From Psychrosphaera aestuarii (lineage in GTDB: Bacteria > Pseudomonadota > Gammaproteobacteria > Enterobacterales > Alteromonadaceae), in assembly GCF_017948405.1 (NCBI RefSeq), contig NZ_CP072844.1, positions 1,426,001-1,490,000 on the forward strand: a stretch of DNA of 64,000 bases, in the 5' to 3' direction. Below, one piece after another: positions 41,165-49,123 of this stretch. The notes under the pieces are model-generated. The model worked only from the letters and a program-made list of their open reading frames with translations, was not told the DNA's origin and made no database searches. Numbering within the stretch: position 1 is the stretch's first letter; each line of letters starts with the position of its first letter. Position numbers and translations under genes: made by a program.

Positions 41165-42793
41165 CTAAAGCACTATGCCATTAAAATTAGATATTAGATC
41201 AATAAAACCTTCTCTATTTTGCTTATCTAAAATTTTACAGTCACTATGCAAACTATAATCAATAGCGTTGATTTCATTCTTGTTTTTATATTTATCACTA
41301 TTATATTCCTCATCTTTTAAGGTTGAAGTTAATATAACCTGTCTACTCAATTTACTATATATATTGAGCATGCTTTCTTCTTTATTTGTTGATAATTCAC
41401 CATCACGAAAAGAATCTACAATTAATGGAAAGTCATGATTCAGTGCGCGACTTAACGCGATCAATTTACAAAAATAAAATTCTTGCCCTTCACTACCTGA
41501 GAAAGTTGAGTCTCTTTTCGTAAAAATATCTTCAAACGTCAAATTTCCATTTGGATCTATAGATTTATAAATAGAACTCATGTCATTTAATAAGTTTAAG
41601 TCGAAGGTTTTCTTATCCGTTTTTAAAGCATCATCAATTTCTATTGATGATGCTAATTGATCTTGCAATGATTCTATTTCTCTAGATAACGAAAATGAGT
41701 CATTATCATAATTTTTTTCAGAAACAACTTGCTCGCTGTACAAAATTATTTGTTGAAAACTAGGAGGAGCTTCTTCCATTTCGTCATTGAGCTGATCTTG
41801 TAAAAAATTTATCTCTCTCGTCAGGTCATTAATTAGCTCAACTTTTTGCGTAATGTTTTCATAAATAGAATTCAAAATTCCGTTTCTAACATCGATATTA
41901 CTAACCTCAAAAGTTAAATCAGTGTTCGAATATACTATTTTGTCGCTTCCGCAATCACCGCATTGTACATTCCCTTCACTTAAATCTCGATTTAGAGATT
42001 TCAGTTCAGAAACCAATTGCTCTAGCTTAGACTTCCGGTTTATTTCTCTTTGCCTCGAACGCCTTACTTTTGAAAGTTTTTCATTAATACCACTAATGGA
42101 CTTGATTTTTTCTTGAACCTTATTTGAATCGAAAGTTTTAGAAAAAACTTCAGCAACGTTGGGGTTTTGCTTAATTATAGAGATTTTCTTTTTCGTTTCT
42201 TTTAGCTTTATTTTAAGCTCAGCTATCTTATTTTTTGTGGCTTGAATATCGCTTAGGTTTGCAGTGCTAGTCGATAAACCAGCTAAAGCATGTACCATAT
42301 TTTTAAAGTCTTGTTTATTAAACTGCCCCTTACTGATGAGTCCTGATGGATTCCGACTATCTTGCCCAATAAAGAAAAGTTCATAGAGTAGACTTAAATC
42401 CACAAGAGTCGCTCTATTATCTTTTTGTACTTTCGGTATACGAAATACGAATTTATCTAAAAAGTACCTAAGCTCCCCCACTGAATTGAATATTTGCATC
42501 GCTCCATCTGTTTTTAAAGCAACGGTATTCTTTTTCCTTAAAAACTCATAAGACTCACCATTGACTTCAATCTCAGAATAAAAATATTTATCCTTATAGT
42601 GAAAAGAGCTCGGAAATATTGATTCATAGCCTAAGGAAAACATCAAACCTTGCATCACAAGAGTTTTCCCACGATTGTTATCATCGCTATAGATAACATT
42701 CACCCCACCAGTAAGCCTACTTTCAATAAATGCTTCCTGACTATCCCCAAACGCTATTTTTTTAATCTGCATTTTCAAGTCCTGTTTTGACAA
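41165..42793 (-). CDS. SMC/Rad50-like ATPase with CxxC hook (defence-type), cassette 9
   Basis: A 542-residue ABC-class ATPase. Walker A is atypical (YSDDNNRGKT, residues 35-44). A coiled-coil middle (about 180-400) carries a Rad50-like zinc-hook motif CGDC at 278-281. The signature motif is SGSEGQ (432-437) and Walker B LIVDS (D460). Such proteins pair with nuclease effectors in Lamassu and ABC-three-component defence systems. It overlaps the nuclease gene upstream by 32 bp (or 11 bp if translation starts at Met8), so the two are coupled. Confidence 0.78.
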   Translation of the reverse strand: MSKQDLKMQIKKIAFGDSQEAFIESRLTGGVNVIYSDDNNRGKTLVMQGLMFSLGYESIFPSSFHYKDKYFYSEIEVNGESYEFLRKKNTVALKTDGAMQIFNSVGELRYFLDKFVFRIPKVQKDNRATLVDLSLLYELFFIGQDSRNPSGLISKGQFNKQDFKNMVHALAGLSTSTANLSDIQATKNKIAELKIKLKETKKKISIIKQNPNVAEVFSKTFDSNKVQEKIKSISGINEKLSKVRRSRQREINRKSKLEQLVSELKSLNRDLSEGNVQCGDCGSDKIVYSNTDLTFEVSNIDVRNGILNSIYENITQKVELINDLTREINFLQDQLNDEMEEAPPSFQQIILYSEQVVSEKNYDNDSFSLSREIESLQDQLASSIEIDDALKTDKKTFDLNLLNDMSSIYKSIDPNGNLTFEDIFTKRDSTFSGSEGQEFYFCKLIALSRALNHDFPLIVDSFRDGELSTNKEESMLNIYSKLSRQVILTSTLKDEEYNSDKYKNKNEINAIDYSLHSDCKILDKQNREGFIDLISNFNGIVL

Positions 42794-43784
42794 GAGATAT
42801 CATATATTTCACAGTATGTTCCGTTAAATATGGAGTTCTAATCTTTATTTTTGAAATTAAAACTTCATATATTTCAGTCATTTTATTTTTAGGGTTGTCT
42901 TTGAGCAACTCGATAATTTTTTCTGATAATTTCCAAAATTCCCTACACCCATTTTTATCAAAGAAAGCTCGACTTAAGTTTTCATTGCATTCTTGCAGCA
43001 AGTCTTTAATTTCTTCTTCATCTTTCCCTTCTATGACACTAAAAAATGCAATAGGAATGCCCGGAAACGAAAAAACATCAATTCCAATTAACCGATTAAT
43101 CAACAATGTGTTAATTTCAGATTTAGTTATGTGCCTTTCAAACTTTAAGACTTCGGAAGGTTTAACAATACTTTCATTTTCAATATATGTGTTTTTCAGT
43201 GAAGCTTGAGCATTTCTAATTTCGTTGAAGATCCTCTCATATATTTCTTCGGTTATGGCTCTCTTATTTTTGAATTTTGAAATTTTTTTGATATATGTAC
43301 TTATTTTTTTATTATCTTCAACGAAGGTTACTTTTGATAAAAAATCGACAAAAAGTGGTGGCACACTACCTAGATTATTACCGTTAATTTTTTCCTTAAG
43401 TTTCTTTTCTATCCCTTTTTTCTGCTTTAAATTTATATTTGAATACCCATACACGTTTAAGTCACTATCTATAAGGTAATCTCTCGTAAGCTTAGGTATA
43501 AATAAAATATATTCAGAAAAAGATATTGAGGAAATATAATTATCGTAGAGAGTCGATAAACTTTCTCCTATTTTGGAAGGTGGAAGGCTACTATGGTTTT
43601 TGCTTTGTACATCCCACAGCTTACTAAAATCAAGATTGGAACCTGTAACATCATTGAAGCAATCAACTGTAATTATTTCTATTTCAGCACTATCACTTCG
43701 CATCCCTAATAAATAAAGCATTGACTTTGTTTCAAAATCAGAAGCTTTCTTATTGTTAATTTCAGTGTTTTTAAAAGTGTACAA
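42762..43784 (-). CDS. PD-(D/E)xK/DUF4297-like nuclease effector (probable), cassette 9
   Basis: A 340-residue protein. Its N-terminal ~110 residues show the order E18 (SDFETKSMLYLL), D41 (IITVDCFNDVTG) and Q-x-K at 60-62 (WDVQSKNHSS). This fits the PD-(D/E)xK fold with a Q-x-K variant, as in the Cap4/DUF4297 nucleases used by anti-phage systems. The rest (about 150-340) is helical and charged, like the effector C-terminal part of ABC-3C or LmuA proteins. It overlaps the SMC-like gene. The nuclease assignment is inference from motifs and context. Confidence 0.6.
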   Translation of the reverse strand: MYTFKNTEINNKKASDFETKSMLYLLGMRSDSAEIEIITVDCFNDVTGSNLDFSKLWDVQSKNHSSLPPSKIGESLSTLYDNYISSISFSEYILFIPKLTRDYLIDSDLNVYGYSNINLKQKKGIEKKLKEKINGNNLGSVPPLFVDFLSKVTFVEDNKKISTYIKKISKFKNKRAITEEIYERIFNEIRNAQASLKNTYIENESIVKPSEVLKFERHITKSEINTLLINRLIGIDVFSFPGIPIAFFSVIEGKDEEEIKDLLQECNENLSRAFFDKNGCREFWKLSEKIIELLKDNPKNKMTEIYEVLISKIKIRTPYLTEHTVKYMISLVKTGLENAD

Positions 43785-43823
43785 TCATATTTCCTTTATA
43801 ATCATCGTCGACAAAAACTTTCT

Positions 43824-43908
43824 GGTCACTATTAAGCGGCAAAATTGTTGGCTAAAATTAACGAGGCACGAGAAAAGCCAACTGTTTTTGTCCGTTTGAA
43901 TGCATTAC
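43824..43908 (-). repeat. decayed attC inside cassette 9
   Basis: GTTGGCTAAAATTAACGAGGCACGAGAAAAGCCAACTG is clearly attC, but the outer core sites have lost their TAAC and GTTAT (TCACTATTAAGCGGC at the left, GAATGCATTACCA at the right). Recombination here should be abolished, fusing what were two cassettes into one of about 4.1 kb. Confidence 0.85.
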
Positions 43909-43912
43909 CACT

Positions 43913-45220
43913 CTATATATCCAAGCCGTCCATAGGGCATAATATTTCATCTTTAATGTGCTCAAGGTTGGCATTTTTTAAAAAGAAATAGAATGTAGAA
44001 TCGACAATTTTTAACTGTCTAGAGTTTGAATCATATGCTATTACAGGCGGACGGATACCTTTGCTAGATTGTAATTCAGTTAACCCTTTTAGAGCTCTAG
44101 TTAATAAAGCACCATTAAGTGTTTCTTTTCTATGATGCACTTGTTTCAAAGCATGTAAAAGTGCTTCTTTGCTTATACCTCCATTAACACCATGAAAACC
44201 TAACTCCAAAATATGCATCACAATATAATAATGCAAAAAATATGGCATAGGTTTATCAGCAGAAATCGCAACACCATTCCCGCATGCCATAGACTCTAAA
44301 TTTCTTAAATGTCGACCCGAATACTCTTCAGTTTTCGCTTGAATTGCTTGATCGTAAAATTCGGTATTATCAATAAATCTATTTTCTAATTGCTTTTTTA
44401 TGACGCCACTTTTTATACAAGTGTTTTTTAATAGCTCTTGGAATACGCCAACACTTCCAAATGCATTTTCTATACAGCTAATTAAAATCACTGTCGAAAA
44501 TGTAATATTCAGAATCTCCGAGCCTTTAGTTGCTATTGCTCTAAAATCGTCTTCTAGCCATGGTTCAACAGGGATTTCGAAAATCCTATCTTGCAGTTCG
44601 TTATTAAATTGCGCTAGCCTATTTGCTTCTTTCCAAACACCTAGGATTATGAACCGTACCTTTAAATCTTGGAATGTTCTTAAATCGTAGGCAAATGTTC
44701 TTTGCAGCTCTTCGGGAAGGTAATGGAAGTTTTCTAAAATTATAACTTTTTTATGACCAACTCTATGAATTAAATCAGCAACATCATCGGGTAGTTCTAA
44801 ATTAAACTCTATTTCATCAAATTGCTCTTCAAGTTTTTTATTTTTATCTTTCTCTAATCCTACTTCTACTTTACCTTTTAAAACCATGGCTACAGCACCT
44901 TGGATAGAAGCTTTAGACTTTATTTTTGTGGTATCACCTGTTCCTTCAGTGAAAGAAGTCTTTAGAATTACACCTGATTTTCTCAGTATAGATTGGTAAA
45001 TATCTTTGAGGGTTGTTCTCGGGGATAAACTAATAAGTATATTTTCTTCATACTTAATATATTTTTTGACTAAAGCTGTCTTCCCCTGTTTGGAAGCACC
45101 ATAAATAATAATTTGCTTGTCGGTACGAAGGGCATCTTTAAACTTGTCATCGACTTGCTCCCTTTCTACATGGCTTTCAACTTGCTTTCCACTTACACCA
45201 AATACTTCTTCGACATTCAC
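43913..45220 (-). CDS. AAA/STAND-like P-loop ATPase, cassette 9
   Basis: A 435-residue protein. Walker A is GASKQGKT (residues 41-48). VIILENFHYL (159-168) provides a Walker B-like strand with Glu, and sensor-like residues follow near RFIILGVWKEANRL. The C-terminal ~200 residues are helical with a possible winged-helix segment (ISKEALLHALKQVHHRKETLNGALLTRALKGL). ATPases of this type act as NTP-dependent switches, including in defence. It lies 128 bp ahead of the nuclease gene across a decayed attC. Whether it works with the nuclease/SMC pair is unknown. Confidence 0.7.
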   Translation of the reverse strand: MNVEEVFGVSGKQVESHVEREQVDDKFKDALRTDKQIIIYGASKQGKTALVKKYIKYEENILISLSPRTTLKDIYQSILRKSGVILKTSFTEGTGDTTKIKSKASIQGAVAMVLKGKVEVGLEKDKNKKLEEQFDEIEFNLELPDDVADLIHRVGHKKVIILENFHYLPEELQRTFAYDLRTFQDLKVRFIILGVWKEANRLAQFNNELQDRIFEIPVEPWLEDDFRAIATKGSEILNITFSTVILISCIENAFGSVGVFQELLKNTCIKSGVIKKQLENRFIDNTEFYDQAIQAKTEEYSGRHLRNLESMACGNGVAISADKPMPYFLHYYIVMHILELGFHGVNGGISKEALLHALKQVHHRKETLNGALLTRALKGLTELQSSKGIRPPVIAYDSNSRQLKIVDSTFYFFLKNANLEHIKDEILCPMDGLDI

Positions 45221-45265
45221 TGATATAACTTCCTTTTATGATGCTACGAACAACTCTAGTTGCGC

Positions 45266-45363
45266 TATAACGCTTCATTAAGAAGCGAGTTTAGGCTTGC
45301 TAAACTTATCGACGAAGGAACTCGAGCAAGCCGTGACGAGTCTTTCTTCAATGACTTGTTATG
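45266..45363 (-). repeat. attC site of cassette 8
   Basis: TAACGCTTCATTAAGAAGCG...CAATGACTTGTTATG with TTAGGCTTGCTAAACTTATCGACGAAGGAACTCGAGCAAGCC. Confidence 0.92.
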
Positions 45364-45372
45364 TTTTCTTTG

Positions 45373-46104
45373 CTACCAATCTCGCCATTCTTTCCAGTTT
45401 TTAAGCAACCTAGGGTTAGCTTTCTGTAGGGCGCTAATCTGGTCATCAGGCCACCACTCAGCTAAGTCAACACCTTTCAAGCCAGATAAACCATGTAGCG
45501 GTTCAAGGCTTTTATCAAGTACTCTTGTATTAACCAGTGTAAGTCGCTCTAAGCTAGTTAAACTTTCTACTGGTGAGAGAGTATTTAACTTTTGAGTGGT
45601 CCAAATACTTCCGTTTAAGCATAGAACTTTTAAGTTTGTTAATTTAGCAAGTTCGCTAATATCAGAAATACTCTTAATATTTTCAAATTCCAACCACTTG
45701 AGCTTTCTTAAATTTTCGATACCATCCAACGAATTTAGTTGAGTTGAACTACCCAAATTAAAATAAACTAAGTTTGACAGTTTGTTATAGTCGATGCTCT
45801 TAATGCTGGAGTGTTTTATCCATAGTCCTTTTAAGTTTGGCATTTCACAAATAGCATCAAATAACTTTTGATTTACTTTAGGAGCTACCCACAACATTTC
45901 GACACTTTCTAAAGTCGGTAATATATTAGCCCAGCCATCTCTCACCTTCTTTTCTTGATAAGCACTTAAACCTAGTTTATTAGAAGGGCCACACAAAATT
46001 AGTCTGTCGCTATCAAAGCCATCTTCAATATAAAACTGCTCTTCGGGTTTATCTAAAACCCATTCATAAGTTGAATAGTCAGCTTCATTCCAATTGATCG
46101 ACAA
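45373..46104 (-). CDS. leucine-rich-repeat protein, cassette 8
   Basis: About 243 residues from TTG 46104, chosen because AGGAG lies 8 nt upstream and the longer frame enters the attC. The central region has LRR-like units (LVYFNLGSSTQLNSLDGIENLRKLKWLEFENIK, then ISDISELAKLTNLKVLCLNG and TSLERLTLVNTRV), forming a small solenoid that would bind protein. No signal peptide is visible, so it is probably cytoplasmic. The partner is unknown. Confidence 0.7.
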   Translation of the reverse strand: MSINWNEADYSTYEWVLDKPEEQFYIEDGFDSDRLILCGPSNKLGLSAYQEKKVRDGWANILPTLESVEMLWVAPKVNQKLFDAICEMPNLKGLWIKHSSIKSIDYNKLSNLVYFNLGSSTQLNSLDGIENLRKLKWLEFENIKSISDISELAKLTNLKVLCLNGSIWTTQKLNTLSPVESLTSLERLTLVNTRVLDKSLEPLHGLSGLKGVDLAEWWPDDQISALQKANPRLLKNWKEWRDW

Positions 46105-46123
46105 ATGCGTACTCTCCTGAAAA

Positions 46124-46194
46124 CATAACGCCTTGCTCACCGAAAAATTGGGAGCGCAGCGAGTAATTTTTCCTTGTGCAGCAACTTGTTATGT
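46124..46194 (-). repeat. attC site of cassette 7 (short)
   Basis: TAACGCCTTGCTCACCG...GTGCAGCAACTTGTTATG, only about 70 bp, with a simple AAAAATTGGGAGCGCAGCGAGTAATTTTT stem. Confidence 0.88.
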
Positions 46195-46196
46195 AA

Positions 46197-46643
46197 CTAT
46201 TGAACCGCAATATGGACTTCTATTACATCGCTGTTTGGGTAATATTCAAAGTCTGTTGAAAATAACCTTTGATGCTCACAGTTCTCATTAGAGAAGTATT
46301 CCCATACCTCTGTCCATGCGTTGATGGCAATTTGAGGCATTTCTCCTTTTTGTGTGAACACTAGATACTTACCTTCGGGAATAGTTATTTGCTCAATATT
46401 TACACCTGATGGGTATGTCTGACCATCAAAACCAGCGAGAACGGTGAACATCCCGTTCTGATCTGATTCATAGTTGTAATAAGCACCGTAAACACGCTCA
46501 CCATTTTTATAGTCAACAGGAATTTTTTCATCGAAAGATTGCCACAATGCGGGGATTTTTCCATTTGGACTCATTTCTGCCGCATTATTTGTTCTTGTCG
46601 ATATTCCGTTAATAGTTTTTTCTGCAACGATTCTTAATTCCAT
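46197..46643 (-). CDS. GyrI-like effector-binding domain protein, cassette 7
   Basis: A 148-residue protein of the GyrI/AraC effector-binding fold: MELRIVAEKTINGISTRTNN, then the core YGAYYNYESDQNGMFTVLAGF and EVWEYFSNENCEHQRLFSTDFEYY. These domains bind small molecules or, in GyrI itself, gyrase. Start ATG 46643 is preferred over the GTG one codon upstream. As a stand-alone domain it could sequester a compound. Cytoplasmic, no partner in the cassette. Confidence 0.75.
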   Translation of the reverse strand: MELRIVAEKTINGISTRTNNAAEMSPNGKIPALWQSFDEKIPVDYKNGERVYGAYYNYESDQNGMFTVLAGFDGQTYPSGVNIEQITIPEGKYLVFTQKGEMPQIAINAWTEVWEYFSNENCEHQRLFSTDFEYYPNSDVIEVHIAVQ

Positions 46644-46663
46644 CACAATACTCTTGTAGTTAC

Positions 46664-46764
46664 ATAACGCCCCATTCAGGGGCTGATAATAGCTTGCTAA
46701 AATTGTGAAGCGAAGCGGAACCGAGCAAGCTGTTAGCAGTCCCGTTACTGAAATGGCTTGTTAT
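46664..46764 (-). repeat. attC site of cassette 6
   Basis: TAACGCCCCATTCAGGGGC...GAAATGGCTTGTTATA with AGCTTGCTAAAATTGTGAAGCGAAGCGGAACCGAGCAAGCTG. Confidence 0.92.
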
Positions 46765-47168
46765 ATTTTTTCTTGCAACCAGCTTTTAATATTTTTAGGC
46801 TGTTTTAAGGTAAATTCAATGTTTTCAATTGAAAGTTCTGAAGCTACTGCATCCAGTTCAGTCGACCAAACAAAGACATAATGTTGATTCTCTTCCGTGC
46901 TTATTAAACCACTCGTTTCAATAGAAAACTGCGCATTAGAACAGATACCTTTAAAACTGCTATCAAAACTTTGATAATAAAAACTAGCTTTATTGGTGCC
47001 CTTAATATTTCCGCTTGTTGTCTCAAGTGAACTCTTACTAAAAGCAGAGCTTAAAGTGCTTTGCAAATTTAAACATTTATTTACTAGGGAAAGCGCTGAA
47101 GGTTCAGTTGCACCTGCATTAAATATAAAAAACGGTAATGCTAAAGTTGATAGGTTTAGTAATTTCAT
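46761..47168 (-). CDS. hypothetical secreted protein, cassette 6
   Basis: A 135-residue protein with a signal peptide (LLNLSTLALPFFIFNAGA). The mature part contains two cysteines (NKCLNLQSTL, KGICSNAQFSIE), a Ser-rich stretch and a C-terminal WLQEKI. No family is recognised. It belongs to the group of small secreted cassette proteins with paired cysteines that recurs along this array. Confidence 0.65.
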   Translation of the reverse strand: MKLLNLSTLALPFFIFNAGATEPSALSLVNKCLNLQSTLSSAFSKSSLETTSGNIKGTNKASFYYQSFDSSFKGICSNAQFSIETSGLISTEENQHYVFVWSTELDAVASELSIENIEFTLKQPKNIKSWLQEKI

Positions 47169-47196
47169 AATTTTTCTTCCATGATTGACAAAAAAT

Positions 47197-47292
47197 ATAA
47201 CGCCTTAATAACAGGCAATAAATCGTTGGCTAAACTTGGCGACTAACAGGAGCAAAGCCAACGATGATTGCCCTGTTAATTAACTTGTTAGC
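47197..47292 (-). repeat. attC site of cassette 5
   Basis: TAACGCCTTAATAACAGGC...AATTAACTTGTTAGC with CGTTGGCTAAACTTGGCGACTAACAGGAGCAAAGCCAACG. Confidence 0.92.
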
Positions 47293-47297
47293 AAATA

Positions 47298-47669
47298 CTA
47301 TATGCTAATCAGCAAGTTGAAATAAAGTCCTGACATACCGACAATACAAAATCCTAAAAAAGCAATAACGGCTGTTCTATCAGGAATGGCGTGAATTACC
47401 AACGACGGCATCTTTTTCAAAATAGACACTGTAGGTAAGAAAAAAGTAGAATGAGATTCAAAGTCTTTAAATTTGTCCCAATATTTAGAAATAGCTAGCT
47501 TGATACCTGAAAGATACATCAATACAAAAGTAGACGCTCCAAGTGCCTCAACCAAAGCCATTAATTCCATACTGAGCATTATTTCAGGCCCAGCAATGAA
47601 TAGAACAATAACACAAGCGAAGGTATACCAACTTGCCTTCGATAACATTTCTTTTAGCCGGTTTAGCAC
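47298..47669 (-). CDS. hypothetical membrane protein, cassette 5
   Basis: A 123-residue protein with three hydrophobic segments (ASWYTFACVIVLFIAGPEIML, ALGASTFVLMYLSGIKLA, TAVIAFLGFCIVGMSGLYFNLLI) and a cytoplasmic basic loop (ISKYWDKFKDFESH). No family is recognised. Confidence 0.6.
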   Translation of the reverse strand: MLNRLKEMLSKASWYTFACVIVLFIAGPEIMLSMELMALVEALGASTFVLMYLSGIKLAISKYWDKFKDFESHSTFFLPTVSILKKMPSLVIHAIPDRTAVIAFLGFCIVGMSGLYFNLLISI

Positions 47670-47687
47670 TGAACTTTCCTTGTATTG

Positions 47688-47801
47688 CTAACGCCTGCCT
47701 AAGCGGCAATTATTAATGGGCTAAAATTATTGAGCGCAGCGACAATAGCCCATTGTTAATTGTCCGAGCGAGTTTACGAGCGAATTGAGGCACTTGTTAT
47801 G
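47688..47801 (-). repeat. attC site of cassette 4
   Basis: TAACGCCTGCCTAAGCGGC...TTGAGGCACTTGTTATG; about 114 bp and closely similar inside to the attC at 35256 (AATGGGCTAAAATTATTGAGCGCAGCGACAATAGCCC). Confidence 0.92.
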
Positions 47802-47802
47802 T

Positions 47803-48195
47803 TTATATACAGGTTTTATTACCTTTTAACCAATTTGATAACTTTCGATCAACTTCCCAAGGGTCTGTCATAGTAACTTTCCCTTCTTCAATAGAGATTA
47901 ATACCTGACTATTTTCTGGATTAAGAACATGGATGTTAGCAAATGGCATGAATGGTATATCAGTATTGTTGCGGCCAATTACAAAAGTAACTTTGCCATT
48001 GCTTGCAGATTGCCGAGTTCTAATTTGATCGCTCGACATAGAAGCTTCTCTAGTCCAACAAGTTTGAGTGTACTCATTTATCAACGTGACCGTTTCTTCA
48101 AAAGTTAAGTTTGAGTTAAGTCTAGCCGTTTCACCTTTTGGGGCAGAAACACAGCCAGTTAAGAAAAGCAGAGTAATTAGGGGCCAGGTTTTCAT
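47803..48195 (-). CDS. hypothetical lipoprotein, cassette 4
   Basis: A 130-residue lipoprotein: signal peptide PLITLLFLTGC with Cys15 as the likely lipidated residue, then SAPKGE. The mature part has two cysteines (TQTCWTREASM and a terminal KTCI) and beta-rich segments (GKVTFVIGRNN, SQVLISIEEGKVTM). It probably sits in the outer or inner membrane facing the periplasm. No family is recognised. Confidence 0.7.
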   Translation of the reverse strand: MKTWPLITLLFLTGCVSAPKGETARLNSNLTFEETVTLINEYTQTCWTREASMSSDQIRTRQSASNGKVTFVIGRNNTDIPFMPFANIHVLNPENSQVLISIEEGKVTMTDPWEVDRKLSNWLKGNKTCI

Positions 48196-48213
48196 CGATA
48201 TTTCCTTATAAAC

Positions 48214-48308
48214 ATAACGCCTGGTTAAGAGGCGAGTTTTAGCTTGCTAGACTGTTTGCCGAAGGCTCGAGCAAGCTTTTACGAGACCTTCTTTAACCAC
48301 TTGTTAGG
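48214..48308 (-). repeat. attC site of cassette 3
   Basis: TAACGCCTGGTTAAGAGGCG...CTTTAACCACTTGTTAGG; 35749-type group. Confidence 0.95.
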
Positions 48309-48323
48309 TAACTTAACTTCAAT

Positions 48324-48596
48324 TTAATCCTGTTTTTCAGAAATACCATTCTTGTCTGAGACAAAGTACTCTAAATACAAAAACTCTAGAAACGTATACA
48401 ACACTAAAAAGAAGCAAAAAACAGCCACTATTACAAAGGGCCAAAACATTATTGTTTTACCATTACCCCAGTCAGAATAAGCAAAAAATAAACAAACCAC
48501 TCCAACACATAACTCGAGCAAAAACATACTTACTCTAGTATTAACATGTTTATTAGGAGGACTGACATGAGTCCTATGCTTAACTTTAAAGCTCAT
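48324..48596 (-). CDS. hypothetical 90-aa membrane protein, cassette 3
   Basis: A basic N-terminus (MSFKVKHRTHVSPPNKHVN) and two hydrophobic segments (VSMFLLELCVGVVCLFFAYSD, MFWPFVIVAVFCFFLVLYTFLEFLYL) with an acidic tail. Small inner-membrane protein of unknown function. Confidence 0.6.
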   Translation of the reverse strand: MSFKVKHRTHVSPPNKHVNTRVSMFLLELCVGVVCLFFAYSDWGNGKTIMFWPFVIVAVFCFFLVLYTFLEFLYLEYFVSDKNGISEKQD

Positions 48597-48609
48597 AAAT
48601 TGCAGTTAC

Positions 48610-48704
48610 CTAACGCCTGGTTAAGAGGCGAGTTTAGCTTGCTAAAATGTTTGCCGACGGCTCGAGCAAGCTATTACGAGACCTTCTTGAACCACTTGTT
48701 ATAT
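48610..48704 (-). repeat. attC site of cassette 2
   Basis: TAACGCCTGGTTAAGAGGCG...CTTGAACCACTTGTTATA; 35749-type group. Confidence 0.95.
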
Positions 48705-48998
48705 TTCTTTTTGCAATGAACTAACCTGAGCTTCGAGACTGTTATCAGGAATACGTTTAGTCAGAATATCTAATAACTGCTCATAACTTGCTGACTTATA
48801 ACGATAGTTGTGAGACACCGTTGCAATAATAAGAGCAAATGCCGCATAAGCAAACTCCTTTGAGTCAATGTAACCCAAATACATACAAAGAACAGTTATG
48901 AGCATAAGTGCTAATAGGAAAAGTTGAATAAGATGTTTGGACTTCCGCTCTCGAATAGCTGATTTAACTATTCGAATCTCTTTGTCTGATAATTCCAT
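48699..48998 (-). CDS. hypothetical 99-aa protein with two membrane segments, cassette 2
   Basis: A charged N-terminal helix (DKEIRIVKSAIRERKSKH), two hydrophobic segments (LIQLFLLALMLITVLCMYLGYI and FAYAAFALIIATVSHNYRY) and a C-terminal amphipathic helix (SYEQLLDILTKRIPDNSLEAQVSSLQKE). The stop lies in the attC. No family is recognised. Confidence 0.6.
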   Translation of the reverse strand: MELSDKEIRIVKSAIRERKSKHLIQLFLLALMLITVLCMYLGYIDSKEFAYAAFALIIATVSHNYRYKSASYEQLLDILTKRIPDNSLEAQVSSLQKEI

Positions 48999-49022
48999 TT
49001 TTGATAAAACTCCACCGGAAAT

Positions 49023-49116
49023 ATAACGCCTGGTTAAGAGGCGAGTTTAGCTTGCTAAAATGTTTGCCGAAGGCTCGAGCAAGCTATTACGAGACCCTCT
49101 TGAACCACTTGTTATG
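49023..49116 (-). repeat. attC site of cassette 1
   Basis: TAACGCCTGGTTAAGAGGCG...CTTGAACCACTTGTTATG. Shares the ACGAGACCCTCTTGAACC variant with the attC at 38157. Confidence 0.95.
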
Positions 49117-49123
49117 TGAACAA

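Noticed and set aside
45260..45595. Plus-strand frame overlapping the LRR gene and attC
   Set aside because: Begins in an attC and is antisense to the LRR gene; shadow frame.
30161..49116. CRISPR-like regularly spaced repeats
   Set aside because: Repeats are imperfect, 70-115 bp, palindromic, vary between sites and are separated by genes; they are attC sites.
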